A stretch of DNA of 64,000 bases from Siphonodentalium dalli. Its lineage: Eukaryota > Mollusca > Scaphopoda > Gadilida > Siphonodentaliidae. The stretch is taken from assembly GCA_032622095.1 (NCBI GenBank), contig CP136069.1:82112958-82176957 (forward strand). Direction: 5' to 3'. The translations under genes were made by a program, and so were the position numbers. Positions 23,273 through 34,633 of this stretch are shown here, one piece after another. Every line of letters starts with the position of its first letter. The first letter of the stretch is position 1. The notes under the pieces were generated by a model, which was given only the letters and a program-made list of their open reading frames with translations, was not told the DNA's origin and did not search any database.

Positions 23273-23375
23273 TTAAAGATGCATTATCCGAATTAACGCT
23301 CCTAAATTACTGTTTCTTTTGCTTCTTGGGTAAAAAATATTTGATTAGAGTCGAGGAACCCACCATTCAAAGCTC
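23273..23375 (-). repeat. Right member of the ~110-bp inverted repeat pair
   Basis: Reverse complement matches 18563-18672 (AGCTTTGAATGGTGGGTTCC ... GAGCGTTAATTCGG-ATAATGCATCTTTAA). Confidence 0.6.
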
Positions 23376-23805
23376 AAGAGTGAACAGATATTGATTTTTG
23401 TAAGTTTTTTATTTCTCGATGTGCAAGAAATTGAGACCCAGAAAAATTGTCCTCAAAATGACAGTCCAGGAAAAAATTGCGAATCAAGATGGATAACTCT
23501 AAAATCAAGTGGTAATATTTTGCGCCACTCAAGTGATAATACGGCCATATTTCGTTGAACAAATATTGATAAATACCACGTTTTGGGAAATTTTGTGCCA
23601 TAGTTGACAGTGGTTAGCATTATTTTGTTGCAATTAATCGATTCTGATAACTAAAGCACATTTTGAAGAAATGTAACTTTTGTTGTTTTTGTATTTGATA
23701 TGGGGACCGTTTGATCGGATTGAGTACCTTTAATCACCTGGTTGTAAAGTTCAGCTTTCTATGAGAGGCCAAATTCACATTTAATAATGAATTGTGCTCA
23801 CAAAT

Positions 23806-23939
23806 AATTGCGCTTAAGCGCAAATACCACATATTGTGCTTAAGCACAAATAGGGCATTTACGCTTAAGCGTAATGAATTGCAATTAAGCGCAATTAATT
23901 GCGCTTAAGCGCAATCAATTGCGCTTAAGCGTAATTGTG
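23806..23939. repeat. Array of CTTAAG-centred 16-bp palindromes
   Basis: Successive units read TTGCGCTTAAGCGCAA, TTGTGCTTAAGCACAA, TTACGCTTAAGCGTAA, then a half-changed TTGCAATTAAGCGCAA, another TTGCGCTTAAGCGCAA and TTGCGCTTAAGCGTAA. Left and right arms change together in the second and third units, so dyad symmetry is retained although the sequence differs. Confidence 0.85.
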
Positions 23940-24855
23940 ACTACTATCTAACATACCCATAAACTATTGGCATGACCTGGTGTATCACCTAGCAACACAA
24001 GAGGAGCATTGGGCTATTTTTAACCTGTTTTAATTAGCCTGAGTACTCAACAGTCAACTATGAGTATGTGTTCAACAATGATAATCTCTAATTACATATT
24101 ATCAGTATCCCTATATCCAAAGAATTTATGTCTCCTTCCCGGAACTTTGGTGATTTTTTGTATGATGTTTTTTAATGTATTTTTGCACAGATTTGGGCCC
24201 TTACTATGGTCATATACTATAGAATGCATGTGGTGTCACTGCATGAGGGCTTGCTTACCTCATATGGTTTACTTATTGACTTAAATCAGGGGAAAAAAAC
24301 CCTATTTTCATATTATCAGCATCCCTGTCCAAAAAAATTGGTGTCTCATTCCTGGAGCCTTGGTGTCTCAGTCCTCGAGCTCTAGTTTGTTTTATTAAAT
24401 CAGCATCTCTTGCACAAATCTATAGTATTTCTATGGTCACACAGTGTGAATGACTGAATGTGGCATCACCGAGGGCTTGCTTCCCTCATACTCTTGAGTG
24501 CCTAATAAACATACATGTACGATTATTAAAATCGAGGTAAAATTCCCACCTGTACGATCGTTATATGGTCCTGTACGTTTATTAAATTAACCAAAAGAAA
24601 TAATTCACCAATCTTAAATTGTGTTATTCATAGATAAATGAACTCTTGATTGTTGACAGTGATCAGCACACTGTAGATTCACAGACCTGGCTATCCATCG
24701 AAACTATTTCTGTCCCATGGCATCAGTAAACCAGTCAGATGATGCGTTTTGTTGGGATGTATGGTACGGTACTAATATTTCCAGTCTACGTTTATTCCGC
24801 CCTGTTCTATTATTCAGTTACGCGACATTTTCCAACCTGTACTATTATTCCACCC

Positions 24856-25412
24856 TATATGCTATGCTATAGCGCGCATATCCTACAGGTCTGGGTGAAC
24901 CACCGATCAATCAATAATAGCCCGATCGGGCTAAAATAGACCGATCGGTCTTTCACAGCCAGCGTGAATCTTGGATAAAGGGAGTAGCCCTACTCTAAAT
25001 TGTTCTTTCAAGTGAAATGGGCCTCCCATACATGAAACGTCAGAAACGCCTTATCTATATGCTATAGCACGCATATCCTACAGGTCTGGGTGAACCACCG
25101 ATCAATCAATAATAGCCCGATCGGGCTAAAATAGACCGATCAGGCTAAAATAGACCAATCGGTCTTTCACAGCCAGCATGAATCTTGGATAAAGGGAGTA
25201 GGCCTACTCTAAATTGTTCTTTCAAGTGAAATGGGCCTCCCATACATGAAACGCCTTATCTATATGCTATAGCACGCATATCCTACAGGTCTGGGTGAAC
25301 CACCGATCAATCAATAACAGCCTGATCGGGCTAAAATAGACTGATCGGTCTTTCACAGCCAGCATGAATCTTGGATAAAGGGAGTACGCCTACTCTAAAT
25401 TGTTCTTTCAAG
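24856..25412 (+). repeat. Three tandem ~200-bp units with GATCGG palindromes
   Basis: Units start at TATGCTATAG(C)(A/G)CGCATATCC near 24858, 25059 and 25263. Each contains CTACAGGTCTGGGTGAACCA, AGCCCGATCGGGCT, AGACCGATCGGTCT, CACAGCCAGCRTGAATCTTG and GGGAGTA-GCCTACTCTAAA. The second unit carries an extra AGACCGATCAGGCTAAAAT segment. Confidence 0.85.
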
Positions 25413-25874
25413 TTACAACCATTTTTTTGTAAAAAATTAATTCTGATTTATTTTGAAACTAATGAAAGACAAGGTATAATTGTTGCTGGTATTAATTAAT
25501 ATTCATTATAAATTTGAACAAATCTTCAAGCAAACAAAATTTCAATATTCAAGAAATCTCTTACAACAGTGACCACGGTGTCAGAAAGATCAATCGATCT
25601 AGTTCAGCACGATTGGTCTATTGTGATTCATAGATCGATCGGTGGTTCACTCTATTCATTTCAAATATTGCTTATAATTTACATTTAGAGAAGTCAATAA
25701 TTCGCATGCAGATAACTTCACCTTGAATTCAGCCAAATATGTTGACGTTAGATTAGAAGGCAGAATTCCCAGATTTGTTTATTATTGGTGAACCTGGATA
25801 ATTTCGGAGGTGTGCCAATCGTCTTTTGCACACTGTGAATACGTACTCATTCTCTCCTAAATTTGCAAACATTC
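25413..25874. other. Non-coding stretch with a further GATCGATCGGTGGTTCAC block
   Basis: Otherwise featureless. At 25586-25645 AGATCAATCGATCTAG and GATCGATCGGTGGTTCACTC echo, inverted, the GTGAACCACCGATCAATC text of the preceding tandem units, so the array may be the inside of an older inverted-repeat element. Confidence 0.4.
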
Positions 25875-25876
25875 TA

Positions 25877-28218
25877 TAGGGCCATTCCATGTCACGTGTG
25901 TTACATTTTGCACGAAATTTTTGTGATATTTTCAAGCAGCATTTGGTGTGCATTCAATATAATATAAAATGATTCACTGTATAGTCGAGATAATAAATCC
26001 ATCATAACTATGCGATCGGTCCTTAAGGCTGTGTAGTAAATGTATTACTGTACCATGCTTGTATATGACTGTCACGTGTGTTACAGCGCACAAATGAGAA
26101 AAAAAGGACCTCTGTTTTCTATGCAAAAAGTCTGCGAAGTTACTTGTCTGATACATAATTGGCGCTTTTTTCCAATAAGAAAAAAGACTCTACATGTACT
26201 TCAATGTGCAATTAGTACTTTTAATGAGAGTTGAATGTATTTCTCGCCCTGATAGCATATTCACTGTCACGTGTGTTACATCACTCTGTCACGTGTGTTA
26301 CGCGTGCGAAACCAGTATCCTATTTTCAATCAGTTCATAACCGATTGTCAATTTTATGCACAAGTTTTGTTTCAAAAGATGATTTTATGCATATTACAGC
26401 AGAACATAACAAAATTTAATATCAATTCATAAGAAGAGAGGTACAAGGGAACATGACATTACTAGACATAAACAAAGCCCATTGTTGGTAAACAACAATT
26501 ACAACATCATTAGATAGAAAGTATTTGTTCACAATCCATTTAACTGTTTAACAAAGCTAGCTACAGAGAATACTTTGGTTAAGTTTTCTTAAACCACTAA
26601 AATGTGAGACCATATTACTGGTATATATCTGATGTATGGTATATTATGACTGAAATGAAGCTTAAGGGGTATTAAAAGCTTCAAACTTCAAATTGAACGC
26701 TGTGGGTGCACACCCTTGACGTGTTCCAGAATCGGCTTGATTATGAATGCACGAATGACTTACAACATATGACACCAATCCCTCTAGATATTGTGAAGGT
26801 ATAACATACACTGTCATACTTAATTCATTGCCACCAAAACTGTTCTGTAGAGAATTCAGATGAGCGTTTGTTCTTACTGTATCAAGAAGAAACTAACAGA
26901 ACACTCTTCACTGCTACTAGTACATGTACACTAGATGCTGCAGATGCAATAATTCCTATCACTTTAGTACCGGTAAATATTCTGGAGCCATGTACAAGTG
27001 TAGATTTGATGTATTTGAGCATGACTAGGGGCCAGAAATAGTGGGTTTTGTAACTTTTGGAAGTACATGTAAAAGATTATTTGTCAATTTGCTATTTTAC
27101 CAGATAAAATGAGTCAACCATACACAATTAAGACCCGATGCATACACCTCATCAGTGTAATTTTAATCCATTTTCTAATTAATATTGATTAATTATTGTA
27201 TTTTGGATTACTAAGATCTATCATTGAAAAGATGTGACAGTCCACTTATAGTCAGACCAATATGAAGGATCATATTTCAGATGTGTTTTGGGATAGAGGA
27301 GTCTGCAGATCTGTTTTGAGATCAATATTATGAATTTCCTATTGATAATCTGTATGTGGAGGTGTTAGCCAGACACCTGTGATGCGTTCAGTTCAGAACA
27401 GGTTCTAATACTTAGCTGCAGATGTCAGAAATTAATTAACATATCCAAATGAGTGTGTGAATCTAGTCTGTTTACAGATATTAATAGCAACATAATTAAT
27501 CTATAAACAGCTTTCAGAAGTCTTGGACCCTTGTTTTCAATCACTATAAGCCTTGTGTCATTTTTGTAACACATGTGACGTCACGTGTGTTACAGAAATT
27601 AAACCATGCATTTATTTGGGCATTAGGTGGTGATCAAGTTCAACAAGTTTTTCCCGAAATTGTCCGGGAATGTTTCTACCTTTGAATATGTAATAATGTG
27701 AAACATTGTGCAGTATTTCCAGTTTTAAGTAAAAAATACTGATAATTCTGTCACGTGTGTTACAAGCCAAATGTGAATTTCCTGACAATTTTTATTCTTG
27801 ATATGCATCATATATCCAAGTACTAGTAGCAGGCATGCCTACAGAATAAGGTGGTCATTGTTTGTAAAATGACATGTGAATCAGTTTGTTAATCGTAACA
27901 TTTTTTCCTAGACAGCATCAGCATTTCAACATGTATATATAGGATCAATTGTTTGGCTATAGTAGCCATAAGTTTGAACACTGATGTGCAAGGCATACAC
28001 CAGTCTGGAGTAAACTACATACCCACATATAAAAAATAGTATCAGTATGAATCTGAGTGTATGTTTACATAGACTGGGCATACACATGTACAATCCACAT
28101 ACAAATATTTTTTCCTGATAAATTGGATCAACATTATGGCGAAAAAAAAAAAAATTGTGACCCTGAGTCCAATTTGAATTTTTTTGTGTTGTGGACCACT
28201 TTGCGTGGAATGGCCCTA
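25877..28218. mobile_element. 2.3-kb TIR element with repeated TGTCACGTGTGTTACA motif
   Basis: Ends TAGGGCCATTCCA (25877) and TGGAATGGCCCTA (to 28218) are inverted, each bordered by TA (25875-25876 and 28219-28220). The 16-bp motif TGTCACGTGTGTTACA or a one- to two-base variant lies at 25890, 26070, 26265, 26287, 27579 and 27749. An inverted partner (TGTAACACATGTGA, 27565) sits next to the 27579 copy. No transposase is recognisable in any frame, so it is probably a non-autonomous DNA transposon. Confidence 0.65.
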
Positions 28219-28220
28219 TA

Positions 28221-29107
28221 TATAATATATATACAGAGTGTGAAAACTTTGTTAGTTGCCAATTGCCAATTAATTGTCGACATTTTACTTAGAAAACTTG
28301 AATGCAAAAACTATTATTATTATTTTATTTTTTTTATTTTTGTTGAATCTACTTTTGGTTTATATCGACATGCCGGCTATTGTTTTTGGCTGTTCTCTCA
28401 GCCGTGCGTGCGAGCCGATCATCGTTATTCGGCCGGTTCCGATATCCTCCGAATATCATTCCATGACACTCCGCGCGCTGATTCGCTCAGAAAATGTGTT
28501 TGTATCTGAGAAGATTTCTTACTCTGATCGCAGTTTTCAACAATTTAATACAGGGCGAGTACCACACTAATATGCCACATTGGGGTTTTCTTTCTAGTTT
28601 TTTATGACCTTTCTTGTGGTATATCGGGCACAGTTCTGTCTGACATCAAATATATACCCACCGGGAGTGAAGCTAATGACTTTAATATTAAGGACAAAAC
28701 TGATGCCATTGTGAAAACATCCAAAAGATATCGCGAATCGAGATCGATAAATTCAGCACCCAAAGAAACGTACATACATGTACTACTAAACGTGTAACGC
28801 CAAACACCCGGTCATTAGAAACGTACTATTAAATCGCGTACCGATTTCGCCGATTCGTGGTATTGACGATCAGTGTTTTTTTTCTTCTATTTTTGCCGGC
28901 GGGTCAATAAAATGTTTAGGGTCGAAGCAAAAAATAGGGTCGGTCGAGAAACCCAAACCAAAACACTTATTTTCTTTGACCTGATAAGAAATATTGACAC
29001 TTACCAGTATGGTACATCGGAAATTGGAAATCTCCTCGGCTCGTTCTCGGCAGTGCCGAATGCCGAGGGCTAATTAAAAGGACTGCATGGTATACCAACT
29101 TACTGCC
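28221..29107. other. Unannotated stretch, no confident gene
   Basis: Overlapping plus-strand open frames at 28057-28509 and 28274-28570 cross low-complexity ATTATTATT sequence and show no recognisable domain. A more GC-rich patch lies at 28400-28490. Confidence 0.4.
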
Positions 29108-29116
29108 AATACTGGT

Positions 29117-29412
29117 GCTGAAGGGGTCACTCTCACCAAAAAAAAGTGCTGAAGGGTACACAGGATTTTCAAAATGTGCTGAAGGGTACACAGGGTTTGA
29201 AATGTCGTTCTGAAGGCATTCAGTTTTCGTATCTGCAATGATTTCTGTTAGAGAATAATTGTTTACATTCCAATGAATATTAAAATGTACTGAAAACAAA
29301 CTGCTAATGGGCGCCAGACTTTCATAAACACAATTTAAGTAATGGTGTTCGTGCCAATCACAAATCATGTGTACCCTTCAGCACTTTTTTAGGTGAGAGT
29401 GACCCCTTCGGC
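29117..29412. mobile_element. Mutator-type MITE
   Basis: 296-bp element. The left end GCTGAAGGGGTCACTCTCAC and the right end GTGAGAGTGACCCCTTCGGC are inverted, and the similarity continues through AAAAAGTGCTGAAGGGTACA. A perfect 9-bp duplication AATACTGGT flanks it (29108-29116 and 29413-29421). A 9-bp duplication points to a Mutator-like origin. CTGAAGGGTACACAGG is repeated three times in the left arm. Confidence 0.8.
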
Positions 29413-29456
29413 AATACTGGTGTCTCACTCTCAGAAGTGCCTAAAAATTTAGTGAA

Positions 29457-29850
29457 CGTTCAGACGACCAGGATACAATCTTAAGTGGATGAATCGGGCC
29501 CGACGAGATTTTGAATAGTTTGTTCACACGATTGCGATGTTGTCGTACAAGATGATATCGTAAAGCATGTGATTGACTACCATGCGATCTTTCCAGTCAC
29601 GATTTTTACGTACACACGACTGCAATTACATCGCAAGTGGAGGTATCGAAGGATACGCCACAATTTAGAATCTAAAATCAAACTTGATATTATTTTTTGA
29701 CGTGAGCATGCGCAATCTAACTACCGGTTCTGTATCTGTACTAGTAGTTGTTACGTCCTAGTGACCAAAGCTGGCTTTTACAGGACGGTTACTTCCTACG
29801 ACAAAAATCCTTCCACTTACAATTGAATCGTGGTCGTCTGAACGTAACAA
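29457..29850. mobile_element. TIR element disrupted by a LINE-tail-like fragment
   Basis: GAACGTTCAGACGACCAGGA (29457) is inverted at about 29829-29866 (GAATCGTGGTCGTCTGAAC, with a GTAACAAC insertion beyond it). Inner TTAAGTGGA and TCCACTTA words also pair, as do further ACGATTGC/GCGATG words. Confidence 0.5.
29728..29789 (-). repeat. Fragment resembling the 3' end of the 37127-40008 LINE
   Basis: CTGTATCTGTA...TTACGTCCTAGTGACC...GCTGGCTTTTACAGGACGG aligns over about 56 bp to 37127-37181 (CTGTATCTGTA...GTACGTCCTTAGTAACC...TCTGGCTTTTGCAGGACGG) in the same orientation, including the microsatellite-like terminus. Consistent with a severely 5'-truncated copy. Confidence 0.55.
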
Positions 29851-29897
29851 CGTTCACTTAAATTAAAATAAAATTTGATGGATTATTCATTTCCCAT

Positions 29898-30060
29898 GGC
29901 ATCGGTACAGTTATTTTTAATTGTTGGAAATTTTTGTAAAAAAAAAACGAAAAAACAGATATCCCCACCCATACTTATTACATAATTAGTAGGGGTGGGG
30001 ATATCCGATGTTTTCGGTGTTGTTGGCAATTTGACACAAATTTCCAACAACTGTGATTAT
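29898..30060. mobile_element. Small foldback MITE
   Basis: ACAGTTATTTTTAATTGTTG...GAAATTT pairs with AAATTTCCAACAACTGT at 30035-30053, and a strong inner hairpin ATATCCCCACCC ... GGGTGGGGATAT lies at 29959-30006. No clear target duplication. Confidence 0.5.
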
Positions 30061-30319
30061 CATTATTGGATACCCGATTGTCGAGTCAATCTCATTTCAA
30101 CATTCTGAATCGGGGTTGGCGATATAAGTTCGGGAAAATAAAACTCACCTCAACTCGGACTAGTCGTAGGTTCATCCAGTTAGCCGATCTGCAGGACTGT
30201 TGAATCTTCGAATACTGTATTTAACTCAATGTTTTGCAACTCAAATCTACATCAACTTCCAAGTTCGCGCCATTGTTGTAGAAAATCCTTGACATTAACA
30301 AATACTTCCGGTCCGTGTT

Positions 30320-30570
30320 CCGGCCATATTCCGGCTTGAGCGAGGAAACCGCCGAAACCGCCAAAATGAAACGAGATCTCGTTTGATTATTTCGCTTTCC
30401 GCGGGGCGAAGAAATCAAACGACAGAACCGCCGAAAGCGAGATAATGAAACGAGATTACGTTTCATTTTGGCGCTTTCCGCGGATCCCTCGCGTGACAAT
30501 ATGTGTGCGCGTCTGGACATTTTGGCGCTGTCCGCGGTTTCGGCGGTTTCCGCGACTGGCGGATTTCATA
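30320..30570. repeat. CpG-rich cluster of GGCGGTTTCGGCGG-type inverted words
   Basis: ACCGCCGAAACCGCCAAAAT and GAAACGAGAT occur in one orientation, with ATTTTGGCGCTTTCCGCGG, TTTGGCGCTGTCCGCGGTT and TTCGGCGGTTTCCGC in the other. GAAACGAGATCTCGTTT is itself palindromic. The overlapping 238-codon open frame at 30445-31161 has no recognisable domain. Confidence 0.5.
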
Positions 30571-30599
30571 TTCCCCGCCCCGTTGCGAGTTGGCCCTAA

Positions 30600-31790
30600 C
30601 AGTATTCCATATACCATACATAACAAATGTCACATCGATGTCACCGCTGACTACCGAGATATCGCCCAAGGTGATTTGTGGGTACCCGTTTCATGGTCAA
30701 TGTCACCTCCGGAGGACAAACTGCCCCGACGAAAATCTCCCCCGTCCCTTGGAACCCCTATAAGTACGAAATTTCGTCTCGATATCTCCAGTTTCCGAGA
30801 CGGTCAATTGAGCCGTATTTTCACTAAAGTAAATAAACGCTCTTTAATAGCGACGCCTCATATACAAACGCTCATTAATTATCACGCTATTAACCCATCA
30901 ATACACATTACGGTGGCAGTTGAAAGGTGGAGGAGTTCTCGGAAGCTCAATCGATCGAGCCGTTTTCGAGTCTATAAAGGACACATATATATACGGAAGT
31001 CTCAAAATATATATAGACTAACAGGTTACCCGGCATTGTCTACGTTAAAGGCACGTGAGGCCTTAGTTGTCGAAAATATTCATATTTGTTCCAATCACCG
31101 TAAACAGAAAAACATTAAAACGCATACAGTTTCGTTCATATATACCATGGCCATCGCATAAACAGCATGTTATCATAAAGATCTACTATATTTTACCTAA
31201 GCAAGAGCCTGATTGTGTTACAGAAGACGGCACAATGCTACTGGCTAATCACACAAATGGCATAAACGCTCTTTATTACTTCCATATCAGGAATTCACAA
31301 ACAAAGAACGCTCTTTATGTTTACCACCATAATATAAACAAACACCAGAAAAGTAACTTTTGATGCTTTTGTTTACATAACAATGGTCAAACATATTACA
31401 ATAACATACTGGTTATGCGATATTTCTTATTTGTATACGGACAAAGTCTGTCTACATTTTGATGTTCTTTCTGTTTGTGGCGGTTTTTGACGGGTGGAAA
31501 TATTTTCACAGGATACCCACCGCCAAGGCCAACCGTACCTTTAAAGTATAGTGAAACCCTCTGATGTGCATGGACATTTGGTGGGAATAAAGAATATTCT
31601 TGCTCAAAGTATTCTCATAAATGGCATTACAAAACGTCATTCTTATACGTGGCTCACCTTGTCGACGTTATTGTCATTTTTGTTTATCGCGAATAATTCG
31701 TCCCACCAATACAGCAGTATTATTACGCCACCTAGTGTGGTGTTTCTAGCATTTGGTTTTTTTATATCGCATGGAGTACAGGGCGAATGT
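30600..31790. other. Unannotated stretch, open frames without known domain
   Basis: Includes most of a plus-strand open frame 30445-31161 (238 aa, basic, Arg/Ser-rich) and a 115-aa frame at 31551-31898 with one hydrophobic segment. I do not recognise either. The second overlaps a tandem repeat and is probably not a gene. Confidence 0.35.
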
Positions 31791-31794
31791 ATTC

Positions 31795-32450
31795 TTGGAG
31801 ATTGTTTGTACCTTACTGAATCGTACCGATATAATGACGTAGATGCCGAAATTGTAAAGTTAACGGCAGCGGTGTATAATACGTTTATGAAAATATGATA
31901 AATCCTATCGATAGAGTCAGGACAGGCTCAAATTGTAAACTTAAAGTCACCGGTGTAATAATATGTTGTTGAAAATATAAATAATCTGATAGCCTGAAAA
32001 TATTGTATAACCTATTGGGAGCCCATAATAAATGGGAATAACCTATAATACGTTTATGAAAATATGATAAATCCTATCGATAGAGTCAGGACAGGCTCAA
32101 ATTGTAAACTTAAAGTCACCGGTGTAATAATATGTTGTTGAAAATATAAATAATCTGATAGCCTGAAAATATTGTATAACCTATTGGGAGCCCATAATAA
32201 ATGGGAATAACCTATTGGGAGCCCCTGCATGTAGTGAACTGAATTGTGGGTATTTTATGGAGATTGTTTGTACCTTACTGAATCGTACCGATATAATCAC
32301 GTAGATGCCGAAGTTGTAAAGTTAACGCCACTGGTGTATAATATGTTTATGATAAATCGTATCGATAGAGTGAGGACAGGCTCAAATTGTAAACTTAAAG
32401 TCGAAAATATAAATAATCTGATAGCCTGAAAATAATATATAACCCATTGG
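31795..32450 (+). repeat. Nested tandem duplications (169-bp unit plus a diverged ~190-bp copy)
   Basis: The segment starting TACGTTTATGAAAATATGAT at 31880 is repeated almost exactly at 32049 (169-bp period). A more diverged third copy at 32260-32430 begins further upstream with TGGAGATTGTTTGTACCTTA, which also occurs at 31797. CCTATTGGGAGCCC recurs at the unit junctions. Confidence 0.85.
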
Positions 32451-32751
32451 GAGCCTCCTGGTATAGTGAGGTGAATTATGGGTAAGCCCCCTGGTGTAGT
32501 GAGGTGAATTATGGGTAATATTATGCCTGTTCTATTGTGATAACCGCCATCTTTTATCTTCTGGAATTATCGGCGATGTCACCAAGATTTCTACACTCGA
32601 TTCTTTTAAAATGCACCCTGATCGGTCAAATTCTTTTGATAATTCTATCTAAATACATCTTAGCTACTATTCCCGGTCGAAAAAGGTTTAGTTTGACCAA
32701 AACGGCTTTTGACAAAAGTTTGTTTATAAAATAGCGTACTCGATAAACCCG

Positions 32752-33101
32752 TAAATTTTATCATCGAAAAAAATTCATTTCTTTCACCTAAAACATAATT
32801 ATGTGCTGTATCCTATCATTTTAGGAATATATACGTATCCCACTCAGACACACCAAGTCTCAGCTTAAAATTTTGAAAAATAAGAGATTTATCAACATAA
32901 ATCGATTTGTATGGCAGATCCCATGTTAAATTTTATCATCGAAAAAAATTCATTTCTTCCACCTAAAACATAATTATGTCCTGTATCCTATCATTTTAGG
33001 AATATATACGTATCCCACTCAGACACACCAAGTCTGAGCTTAAAATTTTGAAAAATAAGAGATTTATCAACATAAATCGATTTGTATGGCAGATCCCATG
33101 T
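32752..33101 (+). repeat. Two tandem 175-bp copies
   Basis: TAAATTTTATCATCGAAAAA at 32752 and again at 32927. The copies differ at only a handful of positions (TTTCACC/TTCCACC, GTGCTG/GTCCTG, GTCTCAG/GTCTGAG). Confidence 0.9.
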
Positions 33102-33189
33102 TAAATAAATTTTAGGGCCCTTCAAATGTTTTCTGAGATGTTCCATATTGGCACCAGAGTCCATATTTGACTGGTTCTACATGATAATT

Positions 33190-34060
33190 GTGCAACAGTA
33201 CAGTCGCGTTACTTTATACGTCAAAATTGGTCATTATCACTCGACAAATTTATTTCGGTCTATCGTATCAACCCCTATTTCCCCCGCGTAGCCTGACTAA
33301 GTGTCAACATTGGTCTTTATCGCTCCACTAATTTGTATCATTTCATCGGTATGAATTCCATATCCAATTATCCACATATAACCAACCCAATCTCTAATCC
33401 CAGTCCAATTTATTAATTTTTTTCATCGATATAGTCACGTTACGAAATATTTTATTGCGTGATACTTGTACTTATATGTCTATGGTATTACTATAGTATA
33501 CCGTATACGTATATCAATTGCTATTCCTTTCTATATAATTCTGGTGTCATCTATAGAGATACAGATAATTTCTGACACCCCCCCCCCCCCTAATTTTATA
33601 TCATTGCTGCTTTAGTACATTCGCGATGCATTACATGGCAACATCGCTCCACTAATTTATGTCAGTTCATCGGTACGAACCCCTTTTTCTCCGAGTCCAT
33701 ATAACCAACCCAACATCTTATCCCGGCTTAAATTATTATTTTTATTTTCATCGGTATAGTTGTGTTACATACATATTTTTATCATTTGATTCTAATTTGT
33801 ATTGTACCACTATAGAAGTCCATAAATGACTATTCTGGCACTATATAGAGATGACTAATATTCTGACACCCCCCCCCTATTTTATAACCTTGTTGCAACA
33901 GTAGAGTTGAGATGCATAATATGTCAACATTGGTCGTTATCGCTCTACATATGTATATCGGTTCAACCCTTAGTTCCCTGTAATGCCCACCCCCCCCCCC
34001 CTCAATTTATTTTTTCATTTGTATTATAGTCTCGTTACGTACACATTTTTCTTTTATAAC
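33190..34060 (+). repeat. Degenerate ~300-bp tandem repeat with poly-C tracts
   Basis: Blocks such as ATTGGTC(A/T)TTATCGCTC, CATATAACCAACCCAA, TTTTCATCGRTATAGT and GACACCCCCCCCC recur two to three times, with C-runs at 33579-33592, 33868-33876 and 33989-34001. Confidence 0.6.
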
Positions 34061-34283
34061 TTTTGCTTCAACGCGCCGAGTTCTAGCTGCTGCAGACAAT
34101 ACAAAACTGAAAACATATTGAAATGTAAGCAGGCTTCAAACTCATATTATCCAATAAAAACTCTGGCTACATCAGAAATTTGTGTATAAGGTGTACTCGC
34201 ATTTGTTGCGTTAAAAACCAAAGGTCCCAAGTCAAGGTCCAAATCCCCAACAAACTGATGTGCGGCTTAACTCCATCTACATA

Positions 34284-34412
34284 CAGTAATGTCCAAAGTA
34301 ATTGACCACTTAACCACAGCAGAATTATGGGTAAGTTTTCAAGATTTTAAATCCTGAAAAATTACCAATAATTCTGCTGTGGTTAATTTGTCAATTACTT
34401 TAGGCATTACTG
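34284..34412. mobile_element. Tc1-like MITE, copy 1
   Basis: CAGTAATGTCCAAAGTAATT ... AATTACTTTAGGCATTACTG forms a long hairpin with inner CCACAGCAGAATTATGG and CCTGAAAAATTACC words, bordered by TA on both sides (34282-34283 and 34413-34414). CAGT...ACTG ends with a TA target fit Tc1/mariner-derived MITEs. Confidence 0.75.
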
Positions 34413-34458
34413 TAGCCCATATAAGGATGTGAGGTCTAATGATAACTCCATCCACATA

Positions 34459-34587
34459 CAGTAATGTCCAAAGTAATTGACCATTTAACCACAGCAGAAT
34501 TGTGGGTAATTTTTCCGGATTTTAAATCCTGAAAAATTACCCATAATTCTGCTGTGGTTAAGTGGTCAATTACTTTGGGCATTACTG
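34459..34587. mobile_element. Tc1-like MITE, copy 2
   Basis: Near-identical to the copy at 34284 and exactly 175 bp downstream. The intervening CCCATATAAGGATGTGAGGT and CTAATGATAACTCCATC flank is also repeated, so the MITE was amplified with its flank by tandem duplication, not by separate insertion. Confidence 0.8.
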
Positions 34588-34633
34588 TATCCCATATAAG
34601 GATGTGAGGTCTAATGATAACTCCATCTACATA

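Noticed and set aside
28057-28570. Overlapping open frames of 150 and 98 codons
   Set aside because: Contain poly-A and ATT microsatellites and no recognisable domain.
30445-31161. 238-codon open frame on the plus strand
   Set aside because: No recognisable domain, begins inside an inverted-repeat cluster and shows arginine/serine-rich composition as expected from CpG-rich repeats.
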